A stretch of 64,000 nucleotides of DNA from Natronomonas salina (GTDB lineage Archaea; Halobacteriota; Halobacteria; Halobacteriales; Haloarculaceae): NCBI RefSeq assembly GCF_013391105.1, contig NZ_CP058335.1, forward strand, positions 496,001-560,000. The letters run 5' to 3'. The notes under the pieces are model-generated. The model saw only the letters and a program-made list of their open reading frames with translations, was not told where the DNA came from and did not search any database. This document shows, piece by piece, positions 1 to 7,732 of the stretch. The position numbers and the translations under genes are program-made. How positions within the stretch are numbered: position 1 is the first letter of the stretch; each line of letters opens with the position of its first letter.

Positions 1-639
1 GGCGATCTGCTGGAAGACGGGCTGCTGGACGGCGCTGAACACCTGCGAGACGATCCGGCTGACGAGGATCGCGACGACGGTCGCCACCGGGTAGCGGACC
101 AGCGCGAAGCCGACGAGCGCGAACACGACGCCGGAGAACCCGACGACCGGGCCGAGCGCGAACGCCGCCGTGAGGATTGCGGCCACGAAGAGGCCGACGC
201 CCCACGCGGCGGCGCGGACGATCGGGTTGGTGCGGAGCGACGAGAACGAGGCGCTGCCACGCTCCCGGGGGAAGTGTCCCCAGGCGTACTCGGCGACCGT
301 GCCGAACACGAGCGCGCCGAGGAGGTTGCCCGTGAGGTGACCCAGGCCGGCGTGGGCGAAGCCCGCCGTGAGGATGCCGGTCGGGTAGAAGTAGCTCCAC
401 GCGCGGAACGGCACGACGACCGGGTCGGTGGGATTCGCGAGGCCGTCCTGGACGAACAGGTAGAACGCGGCGACACCGGCGCAGGCGACCAGCGTGCCCC
501 AGGGCAACCCCAGCAGGAGCCGTCGCCGCGCCAGCCGTCCCCAGCGGCCGTGCGGCTGGGCGAGGTAGTAGAGCGTGGCGAGCGAGACGAGCATCCCGGC
601 CAGGAGGACGACGTACCAGACGGCGGCCGGGGATGGCAT
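1..639 (-). CDS. rhomboid family intramembrane serine protease (C-terminus beyond window)
   Basis: Cleaves substrate proteins inside the membrane; substrates unknown. The 213 visible residues include several hydrophobic segments. The rhomboid pattern H96-x4-H101-x3-N105 lies in AGFAHAGLGHLTGN, and the nucleophile motif GFSG has Ser169. The partner catalytic histidine should lie in the missing C-terminal helices. The ATG at 639 is preceded by a TATA-like box (CTATAG on the minus strand, near 664-669), which fits a leaderless start. The reading frame is open to the window edge, so truncation is due to the window and not to mutation. Family assignment is firm because both motifs are present. Confidence 0.88.
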   Translation of the reverse strand, partial: MPSPAAVWYVVLLAGMLVSLATLYYLAQPHGRWGRLARRRLLLGLPWGTLVACAGVAAFYLFVQDGLANPTDPVVVPFRAWSYFYPTGILTAGFAHAGLGHLTGNLLGALVFGTVAEYAWGHFPRERGSASFSSLRTNPIVRAAAWGVGLFVAAILTAAFALGPVVGFSGVVFALVGFALVRYPVATVVAILVSRIVSQVFSAVQQPVFQQIA

Positions 640-714
640 GTGGCCGACGACGTGACGGATCCCTATAGAAGCCTGCGGTTTACCCAGGCCCCGAATCCGG
701 GCCGGCGGTCCCGG

Positions 715-1734
715 TCACCGATCGGGCTCGACGACGAGTTTCCCGAAGGCGTCGCGCTCGCTCATGTCGTCGAACGCCCGGCCGGTCTCCTCCAGTGAGT
801 ACGTCTCCCCGACCGGCGGCTCGAAGGCGCCGTCGGCGAGGAGGTCGACGAGCGTCTCCAGTTCCGGCTGGGTGCCCATCGTCGACCCGACGATGCGCTC
901 GTGCCGGAGGAAGAACGGCGCGACCTTGAACTCCGAGGTGGGGCCGGCCGTCCGGCCGCAGATGACCATCGTCCCGCCGCGTTTCATCACCTCGAGGCCG
1001 ACCTGCGTGAAGTCGCCGGCGAGGTGGTTGACGACGGCGTCCGGCGAGCCGATCGACCGGACCTCCCGGACCAGCTCGTCGGTGTCCGCCGACCGGATGG
1101 TGTGCTCGCAGCCGAGCTCCGACAGCCGGTCGAGCTTGCGTTCCGAGGTCGAGGTGCCGATGGCGTCGGCGCCCCGGACGGCGGCGAGCTGCACGGCGGC
1201 GACGCCGACGCCGCCGGTGGCGCCGGGGACGAACACGAGGTCCGTCGGCCCGACGTCGGCGACCTTCAGCATCCGCCAGGCGGTGAGGTAGGCGGTCGGC
1301 AGCGCGGCGGCCTCCCGGAAGTCCACGCCGTCCGGCAGGGGAATCAGCCGGCTGGCGTCGACCGACGCCCGCTCGGCGAGGGCGCCGTGGTAGAGCATGA
1401 ACTGCTCGCAGAGCGTCTCCGGCCCCTCGCGGCAGAACTCGCAGGTCCCGCAGGTCTGGTTGGGACAGAGCAGGACGCGGTCGCCCGCCTCGACGCCGCG
1501 GACGTCCTCGCCGACCTCGCTGACGTAGCCGGCCGCGTCGAGCCCGGAGACGAACGGCAGGGCGCCCCCGGTCACCATCGCGGAGTCGCCCTGCAGTATC
1601 CAGAGGTCGTGGCGGTTGATCGAGCAGGCCTCGACGTCGACGACGGCCTCGCCGGGGCCGGGCTCGGGGTCGTCGCGTTCCTGGATCTCGACCGCGTCGC
1701 CGTCGCCGAAGTCGGTGAAGGCTGCGACTCGCAT
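715..1734 (-). CDS. MDR-family zinc-binding alcohol dehydrogenase / quinone-oxidoreductase-like protein
   Basis: An NAD(P)-dependent medium-chain dehydrogenase/reductase of 339 residues. The structural-zinc lobe is clear (C90, C95, C98, C101 and a further C109). The Rossmann motif GATGGVGVAAVQLA lies near residues 171-184. The catalytic zinc site looks incomplete: the usual G-H-E after the first conserved Cys is replaced by G-L-D near residues 64-66, so the protein may be a reductase and not a classical alcohol dehydrogenase. The start at 1734 has a TATA-like CATAACC about 27 bases upstream. The substrate cannot be named. Confidence 0.87.
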   Translation of the reverse strand: MRVAAFTDFGDGDAVEIQERDDPEPGPGEAVVDVEACSINRHDLWILQGDSAMVTGGALPFVSGLDAAGYVSEVGEDVRGVEAGDRVLLCPNQTCGTCEFCREGPETLCEQFMLYHGALAERASVDASRLIPLPDGVDFREAAALPTAYLTAWRMLKVADVGPTDLVFVPGATGGVGVAAVQLAAVRGADAIGTSTSERKLDRLSELGCEHTIRSADTDELVREVRSIGSPDAVVNHLAGDFTQVGLEVMKRGGTMVICGRTAGPTSEFKVAPFFLRHERIVGSTMGTQPELETLVDLLADGAFEPPVGETYSLEETGRAFDDMSERDAFGKLVVEPDR

Positions 1735-1784
1735 GCCTCCACCTGTTCCGGCGCGGGGTTATGCGTTTGGGAGACGGTGACGGG

Positions 1785-2555
1785 CTAGCGGCCGGTCGCG
1801 TAGTTCGCCGCGGCGCCGACGAGGAGGACCACGCTCCCGAAGTAGAGCCAGGTGACGAAGAGGAGGAGGGCGCCGAGGATTCCGAGCGCCTTGTACTGAC
1901 CCGCGTTGCTGGCGTAGACGACGAAGAGGACCTGCAGGACGATGAACCCGACGGCGGCCAGGAGCGCCCCCGGGAGCACGCCGCGGACGGTCTCCTCGAC
2001 CGGCGGCAGGACGTAGTACAATGGGAGGAGGACGACGACCAGGGTCACGAACAGGAGCGCCGAGCCCACCAGGCCCGGGTTGGCGACCGGTACGTCGACG
2101 ACGGAGACGAGGATGCTGACCGCGATCATCGCGCCGATGGCGACGACGAGGAGCCCGATGACGACCGCCGCGTCGAGGAGCTGTCTGAGCAGTCCCGGTT
2201 CGGCCTCGTGGTCGTAGACGTTGGAGAACGCGATGTCGAGTCCCCGGAACACCTTCGAGCCGCTCCAGAACGCCACGACGATACCGACGACGCTCGCGCC
2301 GACCTGCCCCTGGATGCCGGTCAGGAGGCCGAGGAGGACTTCCTGACCGCTCTCTGAGAGCGCCGAACCGAGCCGGTCTTGGATGAGCGATTCGATGTAC
2401 GCGTCGCCGCCGATCAGCGTCCCGAGTGCCAGCGAGAGCAGCAACAGCGGGACGATCGACGCCAGGGCGTAGTACGTGATCGCCGCCGCCATGAACGTGA
2501 GCTCCCGGTCGCGGGCGACGTGCACGATCTCTCGAACCGCCGTAGTGGTCCCCAT
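1785..2555 (-). CDS. YihY/BrkB-type integral membrane protein
   Basis: A 256-residue polytopic membrane protein with about six hydrophobic helices, matching the YihY/virulence-factor-BrkB family (often mis-named ribonuclease BN). Features seen are an amphipathic N-terminal region, the segment AAITYYALASIVPLLLL typical of the first helix, and a closing helix near LLFVTWLYFGSVVLLVGA. No enzymatic motif is visible and the family's molecular function is poorly known. It is separated from the downstream dehydrogenase by about 50 bases and may share its transcript. Confidence 0.85.
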   Translation of the reverse strand: MGTTTAVREIVHVARDRELTFMAAAITYYALASIVPLLLLSLALGTLIGGDAYIESLIQDRLGSALSESGQEVLLGLLTGIQGQVGASVVGIVVAFWSGSKVFRGLDIAFSNVYDHEAEPGLLRQLLDAAVVIGLLVVAIGAMIAVSILVSVVDVPVANPGLVGSALLFVTLVVVLLPLYYVLPPVEETVRGVLPGALLAAVGFIVLQVLFVVYASNAGQYKALGILGALLLFVTWLYFGSVVLLVGAAANYATGR

Positions 2556-2696
2556 CGAACTTGCTAGTTGGGCGAGTATTTCAAAGAGCGTAGTGACCAG
2601 AAGCTGCGGGAGATATATCGGCTTTCTGAACGGGCGGGTCAGGTGGTCCCTCCGCGGGACGGCGTCCGGTCCCGGCCGGTGGAGGGGTGGTCGCGC

Positions 2697-3779
2697 CTAC
2701 AGCTCCATCTCCCCGTCGATGATCATCTGTGCCCGTTCGGCCAGTGCGGGGACGCCCTCCCGCATCTTCGGGTACATCGGGTCGTCGGAGTTGCCCTCGA
2801 GGTACCGGCGGAAGAACATCTCGCCGAGGCCGGCGAGCTTGTACACCGCGAGCACCCAGTAGAACCGCCAGTTGTCGAACTCGTAGCCGGTCTTCTCCTC
2901 GTAGCGCTCGACGAGGTCCCGGCGCGACGGGTACCCCTCGCGGGTCATGAACTCCGAGGCCAGCGACTGCGTCGGCGGCTCCGGGTCCTTCTCCTCGCTC
3001 CAGTAGGAGAGCATCCACCCGAGGTCCGTGAAGGGGTCGCCGAGCGTCGACATCTCCCAGTCGAAGATAGCCGCGATCTCGGGGTCGTCCGACGGCGCGA
3101 ACATGACGTTGTCGAGCTTGTAGTCGCCGTGGACGAGCGTGTTCGGGTACTCGTCGTCCTCCGGGACGTTGTCGTAGAGCCACTCCATGACGTCGTAGAG
3201 CGTCTCGACCTCCCGCTCCTCGGCGGTGACCTCGAAGGCCCACGTCAGCTGTTCGGACCAGCGGCGGACCTGCCGCTGGGTGAACTCCGGCGGGTAGCCG
3301 AAGTCGCCCTCCTCCAGCCCGACGGCCTCGTAGTCGACCTCGTGGATCTCGACGAGGCGGTCGACCATCTCGTGGCCGATCCGTTCGCGGGACTCGGGGT
3401 CGGCGAAGCGGTCGGGTTCCTCGTCCCGGAGCACGTCGCCCTCCTGGCGCTCCATCGCGTAGAAGTCGCTGCCGATGACGTCGTGGTCGTCGCAGGCCAG
3501 CACCGTCGTGGGAACCCTGACGTTCGTCTCCTGGAGGGCGTCGATGACCCGGTACTCCCTGAGGACGTCGTGGGCGTTCTCGGCGATGTCCCCCGGGGGC
3601 GGCCGGCGGACGACGAGTTCGCGGTCCCCCCAGGTGACGAAGAGGGTCTCGTTGGAGTGGCCCTCCTGGTGGTGCCGGACGTCGTACTCCTCGACGGTGC
3701 CGAGTTCGGCCTCCAGATACGAGCGGAGCGAGTCCTCGTCGACGATGCGCTCGAAGTACTCGGAATCCGCGTCGGTCAT
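2697..3779 (-). CDS. APH-like phosphotransferase (ACAD10/11-type kinase half)
   Basis: A kinase of the aminoglycoside-phosphotransferase/choline-kinase fold, 360 residues. The catalytic loop reads VHGDYKLDN (H217, D219, N224) and the metal-binding motif is FDWE (D240, E242). It is not expected to confer antibiotic resistance: proteins of this subgroup sit beside or are fused to acyl-CoA dehydrogenases. In mammalian ACAD10/11 and bacterial LvaA they phosphorylate the 4-hydroxyl of 4-hydroxyacyl-CoA. Here the gene is divergent from exactly such a dehydrogenase, with a 179-base shared promoter region. Fold call is strong; the substrate is inferred from the family and neighbour. Confidence 0.85.
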   Translation of the reverse strand: MTDADSEYFERIVDEDSLRSYLEAELGTVEEYDVRHHQEGHSNETLFVTWGDRELVVRRPPPGDIAENAHDVLREYRVIDALQETNVRVPTTVLACDDHDVIGSDFYAMERQEGDVLRDEEPDRFADPESRERIGHEMVDRLVEIHEVDYEAVGLEEGDFGYPPEFTQRQVRRWSEQLTWAFEVTAEEREVETLYDVMEWLYDNVPEDDEYPNTLVHGDYKLDNVMFAPSDDPEIAAIFDWEMSTLGDPFTDLGWMLSYWSEEKDPEPPTQSLASEFMTREGYPSRRDLVERYEEKTGYEFDNWRFYWVLAVYKLAGLGEMFFRRYLEGNSDDPMYPKMREGVPALAERAQMIIDGEMEL

Positions 3780-3797
3780 CCGTCCTCACCCGCGAGG

Positions 3798-3814
3798 CTT
3801 ACTAACATTGTAAG
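3798..3814 (-). promoter_or_regulatory. inverted repeat / promoter element upstream of the APH-like kinase
   Basis: The sequence CTTACTAACATTGTAAG has perfect 5-base arms (CTTAC/GTAAG) around a 7-base centre. Read on the minus strand it contains TTACAATGTT, about 24 bases from the kinase ATG, so it could act as the TATA region, an operator, or both. The same decamer occurs upstream of the divergent gene. Confidence 0.4.
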
Positions 3815-3925
3815 ACGAAGTGTGCGACGCTGACCCAAATAACTGCCGCCACCCCTCGCATGTCGGACATGTATCGGAGCGAGGGAGCCCGGTCGTGTGT
3901 ACCAGTCGACAGTTCCGCTCCCGGT

Positions 3926-3945
3926 CCTTTTACAATGTTGTGTCC
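3926..3945 (+). promoter_or_regulatory. shared TTACAATGTT promoter/operator element upstream of the acyl-CoA dehydrogenase
   Basis: The decamer TTACAATGTT occupies 3930-3939, ending 19 bases before the ATG at 3959. It is identical to the one facing the kinase at 3804-3813 (minus strand). Its distance fits an archaeal TATA region of a nearly leaderless transcript. Identity of ten bases in both halves of one short divergent spacer suggests a common regulator, but a shared TATA-like composition could also explain it. Confidence 0.4.
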
Positions 3946-3958
3946 AGATAGGTACGCC

Positions 3959-5173
3959 ATGGAGTACCACGACTCCCCCGAGGCGAAGGAGCTCGCAGAC
4001 CGCGCCCGCGAGTTCGTCGACGAGGTCGTCATCCCGACGGAACGCGAACACCTCGGCCAGGGCCCGGTCGGAGAGGACGTCATCGAGGACCTCCGAGAGG
4101 AGGCCCGCGACCGCGATATCTACTGCCCCCAGATCGACGAGGAGCACGGCGGCATGGGGATGGACCTCAGCGACGTCCTCCCGCTGTTCGAGGAGGCCGG
4201 CCGCTCGCTGCTCGGCGCCTCGGCGATGCGCGTCGACGCGCCCGACGAGGGGAACATGCACACCCTCGAGCTCGTCGGCAGCGAGGAACAGAAGGAGGAG
4301 TGGCTCGAGCCGCTCGTCGCCGGCGAGATCCGCTCGGCGTTCGGCATGACCGAGCCCCGCGACGGCGCCGGCTCCGACCCGAAGATGCTGAAGACGACCG
4401 CCGAGAAGGACGGCGACGAGTGGGTCATCGACGGCCACAAGTGGTGGACGACGCAGGGCAGCCACGCCGACGTCATCCTCCTGATGGCGGTCACCGACCC
4501 CGACGCCCACCCCTACCAGGGCGCCTCCATCATCCTCGTCCCGACCGACGCCGACGGCGTCGAGATGGTCCGCGACATCCCCCACCTCGGCCCCGACATG
4601 GACGGCCACGGCCACGCCGAGTTCCGGTTCGACGACGTCCGCGTCCCCGAGGAGAACCTGCTGGGCTCCGAGAACGCCGGCTTCGCGATTGCCCAGCAGC
4701 GCCTCGGCCCCGCTCGCCTGACCCACTGCATGCGCTTCTCCGGGATGGCCCGTCGGGCGCTCACCATCGCGAAGGCGTACATGTCCGAGCGGGAGTCCTT
4801 CGGCACCTCGCTGTCGGACAAGCAGTCGCTCCGCTACGACATCGCCGACAAGGAGACCGAACTCCACGCCGCCCGGACGATGGTCAGACACGCCGCCGAG
4901 GAGATCGCCCGCGGCGAGCAGGCCCGCGTCCCGGTCTCGATGTCGAAGGTCTTCACCGCGAACGTCTGCCAGGAGGCCATCGACCTCGCTATCCAGTGTA
5001 CCGGCGGCTCCGGCATCTCCCGGGACCTCCCGCTGGCGGACTTCTACGAGGGCGTCCGCGCCTTCCGCATCGTCGACGGCGCCGACGAGGTCCACCAGCG
5101 CGTCATCGCCCGCGACGCCTTCGAGGGCGCCGAGGAGCACACCGACGAACTGGAGAACCTGCCGACCTTCTGA
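3959..5173 (+). CDS. acyl-CoA dehydrogenase family protein, ACAD10/11 (LvaC-like) type
   Basis: A flavoprotein of 404 residues covering the full acyl-CoA dehydrogenase fold. The N-terminal helical domain is followed by the FAD/substrate segment (FGMTEPRDGAGSD) and the C-terminal helical domain. Near residues 370-379 it reads RIVDGADEVH where ordinary family members read YEGT/EIQ. The DGxDEVH form is typical of the ACAD10/11 subgroup, which removes a 4-phosphate and does not simply desaturate. The start at 3959 was chosen over an in-frame ATG at 3860 because homology begins at MEYHDS and the promoter-like element at 3926-3945 lies inside the longer version. It is divergent from the APH-like kinase. 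Confidence 0.88.
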   Translation: MEYHDSPEAKELADRAREFVDEVVIPTEREHLGQGPVGEDVIEDLREEARDRDIYCPQIDEEHGGMGMDLSDVLPLFEEAGRSLLGASAMRVDAPDEGNMHTLELVGSEEQKEEWLEPLVAGEIRSAFGMTEPRDGAGSDPKMLKTTAEKDGDEWVIDGHKWWTTQGSHADVILLMAVTDPDAHPYQGASIILVPTDADGVEMVRDIPHLGPDMDGHGHAEFRFDDVRVPEENLLGSENAGFAIAQQRLGPARLTHCMRFSGMARRALTIAKAYMSERESFGTSLSDKQSLRYDIADKETELHAARTMVRHAAEEIARGEQARVPVSMSKVFTANVCQEAIDLAIQCTGGSGISRDLPLADFYEGVRAFRIVDGADEVHQRVIARDAFEGAEEHTDELENLPTF

Positions 5174-5241
5174 CGGACACCTCGACCGCTCCCGAACCCA
5201 CCGAGGGTCGGTTCTTTTGTGCGTGCTCTAGAAGGAGATTC

Positions 5242-5572
5242 ATGGTTAGACTCCGCGACCGCCGTCGTCTTTATCGCCTCCAACGTCAGGCGGGCCCGTT
5301 CGGGGGCCCAGTCGACCGAGTGGCCAACGCCCTGGGAGCGAGGATGCTGGCCTCGGTCGCTGTGGCGGCGTACTTCGTCCTCGTCGATTTCCCACAGTAC
5401 TTTCTGACCGCCGGGTGTTCTGGGACTGCTCGTGGCGCCCGTGGGGCTGCTGTTGGGGTGTTCGACGCCGACGTCCACAGCCTCCCGCGAAGGCGTCAGG
5501 GATGACGTCCACGACGCGGCATTGAGCGATCCTGACACGACAAGTTGTTACCCGATGGTTTCCGATTGGTGA
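5242..5572 (+). pseudogene. possible frameshifted small membrane protein
   Basis: A purine-rich GAAGGAGA at 5231-5238 precedes an ATG at 5242. The frame encodes a basic N-terminus (MVRLRDRRRLYRL) and a hydrophobic stretch ending ...YFLTAG near 5409-5418, then loses hydrophobic character. A +1 shift at the GCCGGGTGT around 5412-5422 continues as GVLGLLVAPVGLLLG, a convincing second membrane helix, and runs to a stop at 5570. Without the shift the frame ends at 5505 (87 residues). This could be a decayed gene or a sequencing error; alternatively the second helix may be coincidence in GC-rich DNA. The rest of the 5174-5637 spacer shows no other gene. Confidence 0.35.
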
Positions 5573-5637
5573 CTAGAAGGCGGCGATTCAGCCCCGAGAC
5601 GGGTAATTTCAATACGGCTGAAATACCAACTCCGCAC

Positions 5638-6294
5638 ATGGACGACGACGAGAGGGGTCCGCCCCCGTCGCGGATCGGCGAACCGGACTCCTCGAGCAGC
5701 GCCGGATACGTGGTCCGGGACGTCGTCTCGAGTCTCCTCCTCGTGGCGGCCATCGGCGTGGCGGTGTTCCTCGTTAGCGGCGTCTGGCCGCCGCTGGTCG
5801 CCATCGAGAGCGGCAGCATGCAGCCGAACATGCAGAAGGGCGACATGGTGTTCGTGACCGAACCCGACCGCTTCGCCCCCGAGGAGTCGTTCCGCGGGAC
5901 GGGCATCGTCACCCACGCGTCGGGCGCGGACCAGGGCCACCGGGCCTTCGGCAAACCGGGGACGGTCGTCGTCTACGATGCCCCGGGACGGAACGGCCCC
6001 CCGATCATCCACCGGGTCAGATTCTGGGTCGAGCCGGGGGAGAACTGGTACGACCGGGCCAACGAGCAGTACCTCGACGCGGACAGTTGCGAGGAACTGC
6101 GGAACTGTCCGGCCCCACACGCCGGCTTCGTCACGAAGGGCGACAACAACGCCTACTACGACCAGGCCAGCGGCATCGCGCCGCCGGTGAAACCGCAGTG
6201 GGTCACCGGCACCGCCAGGTACCGGGTGCCGTACGTCGGGTGCGCCAGGCTGGCCTTCTCCCCGAACAGCTGTCGGATGCCGGCCGTCAGCTGA
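5638..6294 (+). CDS. archaeal-type signal peptidase I (S26B)
   Basis: Removes signal peptides from secreted proteins at the outer face of the membrane. The 218-residue protein has a cytoplasmic N-terminus, a membrane helix near residues 30-50, the nucleophile motif SGSMQP (Ser60), a second box with IIHRV (His125, where bacterial enzymes have Lys) and KGDNN (Asp169). The Ser/His/Asp arrangement is the archaeal/ER type. An insertion between boxes (residues about 75-105) is common in haloarchaeal versions. The ATG at 5638 was preferred over the upstream ATG at 5545 because a TATA-like region (GGTAATTTCAATA) lies about 30 bases before it. Confidence 0.88.
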   Translation: MDDDERGPPPSRIGEPDSSSSAGYVVRDVVSSLLLVAAIGVAVFLVSGVWPPLVAIESGSMQPNMQKGDMVFVTEPDRFAPEESFRGTGIVTHASGADQGHRAFGKPGTVVVYDAPGRNGPPIIHRVRFWVEPGENWYDRANEQYLDADSCEELRNCPAPHAGFVTKGDNNAYYDQASGIAPPVKPQWVTGTARYRVPYVGCARLAFSPNSCRMPAVS

Positions 6295-6309
6295 GCGGCG
6301 CCCCGACCG

Positions 6310-7083
6310 TCACGTCGCCGTCCAGCCGCCGTCGACAGTGAAGACGCTGCCCGTACAGTAGGCGGAGGCGTCGCTGGCGAGGAAGACGGCGATCCCCTTC
6401 AGGTCGTCCGGGTCCCCCAGGCGCCCGAGGATCGTCTCGTCGGCCATCTGGTCGTGCATCTCGTCGAGCCCCGAGTCCTTCCGGAAGGCGCCGCCGCCGA
6501 TGCCGGTGTGCGTCCAGCCCGGCGCGATGGCGTTGACGCGGATGTCGTCGTCGCCGAGGTCCGCGGCAGCCTGCTTGACGAGCTGTCGGACGCCGCCCTT
6601 CGAGGCGACGTAGGCGGCGACGCCCGGCCAGTCGGAGGCCACCTCGCTGAGCACCGACGCCGTCGCGACGATGCTGCCGCCGTCGTCCATCGCCGCCGCG
6701 GCCTCGCGGATGGTGTAGAAGACGCCGTCGAGGTTGACGTCCATCACGTCGTCCCACTCCTCGACCGGGTACCGGTCGATCGGCAGGCTCAGGCGCCCGA
6801 TGCCGGCGTTCGCGAAGACGACGTCCAGCCCGCCGAGTTCGTCCGTCGCCGTCTCGACCATCTCCTGGACCTGCTCGTGCTCGGAGACGTCGACCTCCAG
6901 GGGGAGCGTCTCCGCGTCGAGTTCGTCGGCGACCTCCCGGACACCCTCGTGGTCGACGTCCGCCAGCGCGAGGTCGGCGCCGGCGTCGGCACAGGCCTCC
7001 GCGTAGGCCTTGCCGATGCCCGAGGCCGCGCCAGTGATCAGTACCACGTCGTCGTCGAGCCTGAAGCGGTCGAGTACGCTCAT
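6310..7083 (-). CDS. SDR family oxidoreductase
   Basis: A classical short-chain dehydrogenase/reductase of 257 residues. It has the cofactor motif TGAASGIG (17-24), NAG (92-94), a catalytic Ser near 143, and YVASK with Tyr158 and Lys162. An acidic residue ends beta-2 (ADVD, about 41-44), which suggests NAD over NADP. It probably oxidises or reduces a secondary alcohol or keto group on an organic acid, sugar acid or acyl-CoA, but the substrate is not set by sequence. The ATG at 7083 is the start where homology begins; the open frame upstream is non-coding and overlaps the divergent small gene region. Confidence 0.87.
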   Translation of the reverse strand: MSVLDRFRLDDDVVLITGAASGIGKAYAEACADAGADLALADVDHEGVREVADELDAETLPLEVDVSEHEQVQEMVETATDELGGLDVVFANAGIGRLSLPIDRYPVEEWDDVMDVNLDGVFYTIREAAAAMDDGGSIVATASVLSEVASDWPGVAAYVASKGGVRQLVKQAAADLGDDDIRVNAIAPGWTHTGIGGGAFRKDSGLDEMHDQMADETILGRLGDPDDLKGIAVFLASDASAYCTGSVFTVDGGWTAT

Positions 7084-7163
7084 GGCCACCACCTCGCGGA
7101 GAAGGGGTTTGGTGGTTTTCCCTGCGATGGGAGGGCGCAGGGGGCGCCACCGGTACCGCGCCG

Positions 7164-7391
7164 TTACCTGTCCTCCTCGACTGACGCGTGCCGTGGCTGG
7201 AGCCGACGGTACCAGGGGAGCAGCGGCGGAGCGAGGAGGAGCGCAGCCACGACGAACACGAGGATCGACAGTAGCGGCATCGACGTGACGTACCAGACGG
7301 CGATCCCGGGCAGCAGGGCCACGAAGACGTGGGCGAAGAACAGCGCCGAGACCGGGAGGAACCCGTGGGCGGGATGGCCGACGACAGTCAT
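7164..7391 (-). CDS. small two-helix membrane protein, unknown function
   Basis: A 75-residue protein with two hydrophobic segments (about residues 11-32 and 35-55) and a basic/acidic C-terminal tail (WYRRLQPRHASVEEDR). The start at 7391 is preferred because a TATA-like TTTGTATC lies near -30 on the minus strand. No recognised domain. It is about 80 bases upstream of the SDR gene in the same direction and may be co-transcribed. Confidence 0.55.
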   Translation of the reverse strand: MTVVGHPAHGFLPVSALFFAHVFVALLPGIAVWYVTSMPLLSILVFVVAALLLAPPLLPWYRRLQPRHASVEEDR

Positions 7392-7587
7392 CGTATATTC
7401 TACCGACGTGGACCTGATACAAACACGTTCGCATCGATTCTCCATCTGACTGTCGCGGAACCGGAATCACGGACCAAAGCATCCGCGCGAGCAGAGCGAG
7501 CGCGGTAATCGACGGCGAGCGATGCGTGGCGCGAACGAAGTGAGCGCCACGGGAATGCGAACGGCGAGCGGAGCGAGCCGTGAGCAG

Positions 7588-7677
7588 CGAGCCGCCGTAG
7601 CGTTCGGAAATCGCCCTTGGCGATTTCCGCAGCCCGTCAGAAGTGCTTCGCACTTCTGAGGACGCCCGACGACTAAC
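7588..7677 (-). repeat. 90-nt structured intergenic repeat, copy A
   Basis: Read on the minus strand, these 90 bases match 17430-17519 (plus strand) at 88 positions. The repeat carries two perfect hairpins: CAGAAGTGC-GAA-GCACTTCTG and GGAAATCGCC-AAG-GGCGATTTCC. A third hairpin at 7677-7705 (stem CGCTGGCCC/GGGCCAGCG) precedes it, and a U-tract hairpin at 7733-7785 opens the element. No coding frame is conserved in a convincing way. The flanking bases 7450-7587 contain more GC-rich dyads (for example GTGGCGC/GCGCCAC) but no gene. Confidence 0.8.
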
Positions 7678-7732
7678 GCTGGCCCGAACGGAGTGAGGGC
7701 CAGCGGCTGGAGGAGGGCGCGCCTATTTACAC

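Noticed and set aside
2697-3779. Aminoglycoside resistance gene
   Set aside because: The fold is APH-like, but the neighbour is an ACAD10/11-type dehydrogenase and the sequence is of the acyl-CoA-linked subgroup, so resistance is unlikely.
2568-3833. Long open frame on the plus strand opposite the APH-like kinase, and many similar long frames elsewhere
   Set aside because: High GC gives long antisense open frames; their composition (Arg/Val/Gly repeats, no motifs) marks them as shadows of the real genes.
7450-7587. CRISPR-like or tandem repeat array suggested by the many GAGCGAG units
   Set aside because: The units are short GC-rich dyads without constant spacing or spacers; they do not form an array.
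6310-7653. 447-residue version of the SDR with an N-terminal extension
   Set aside because: The extension overlaps the small membrane-protein gene and part of repeat copy A and has no SDR homology; the real start is the ATG at 7083.
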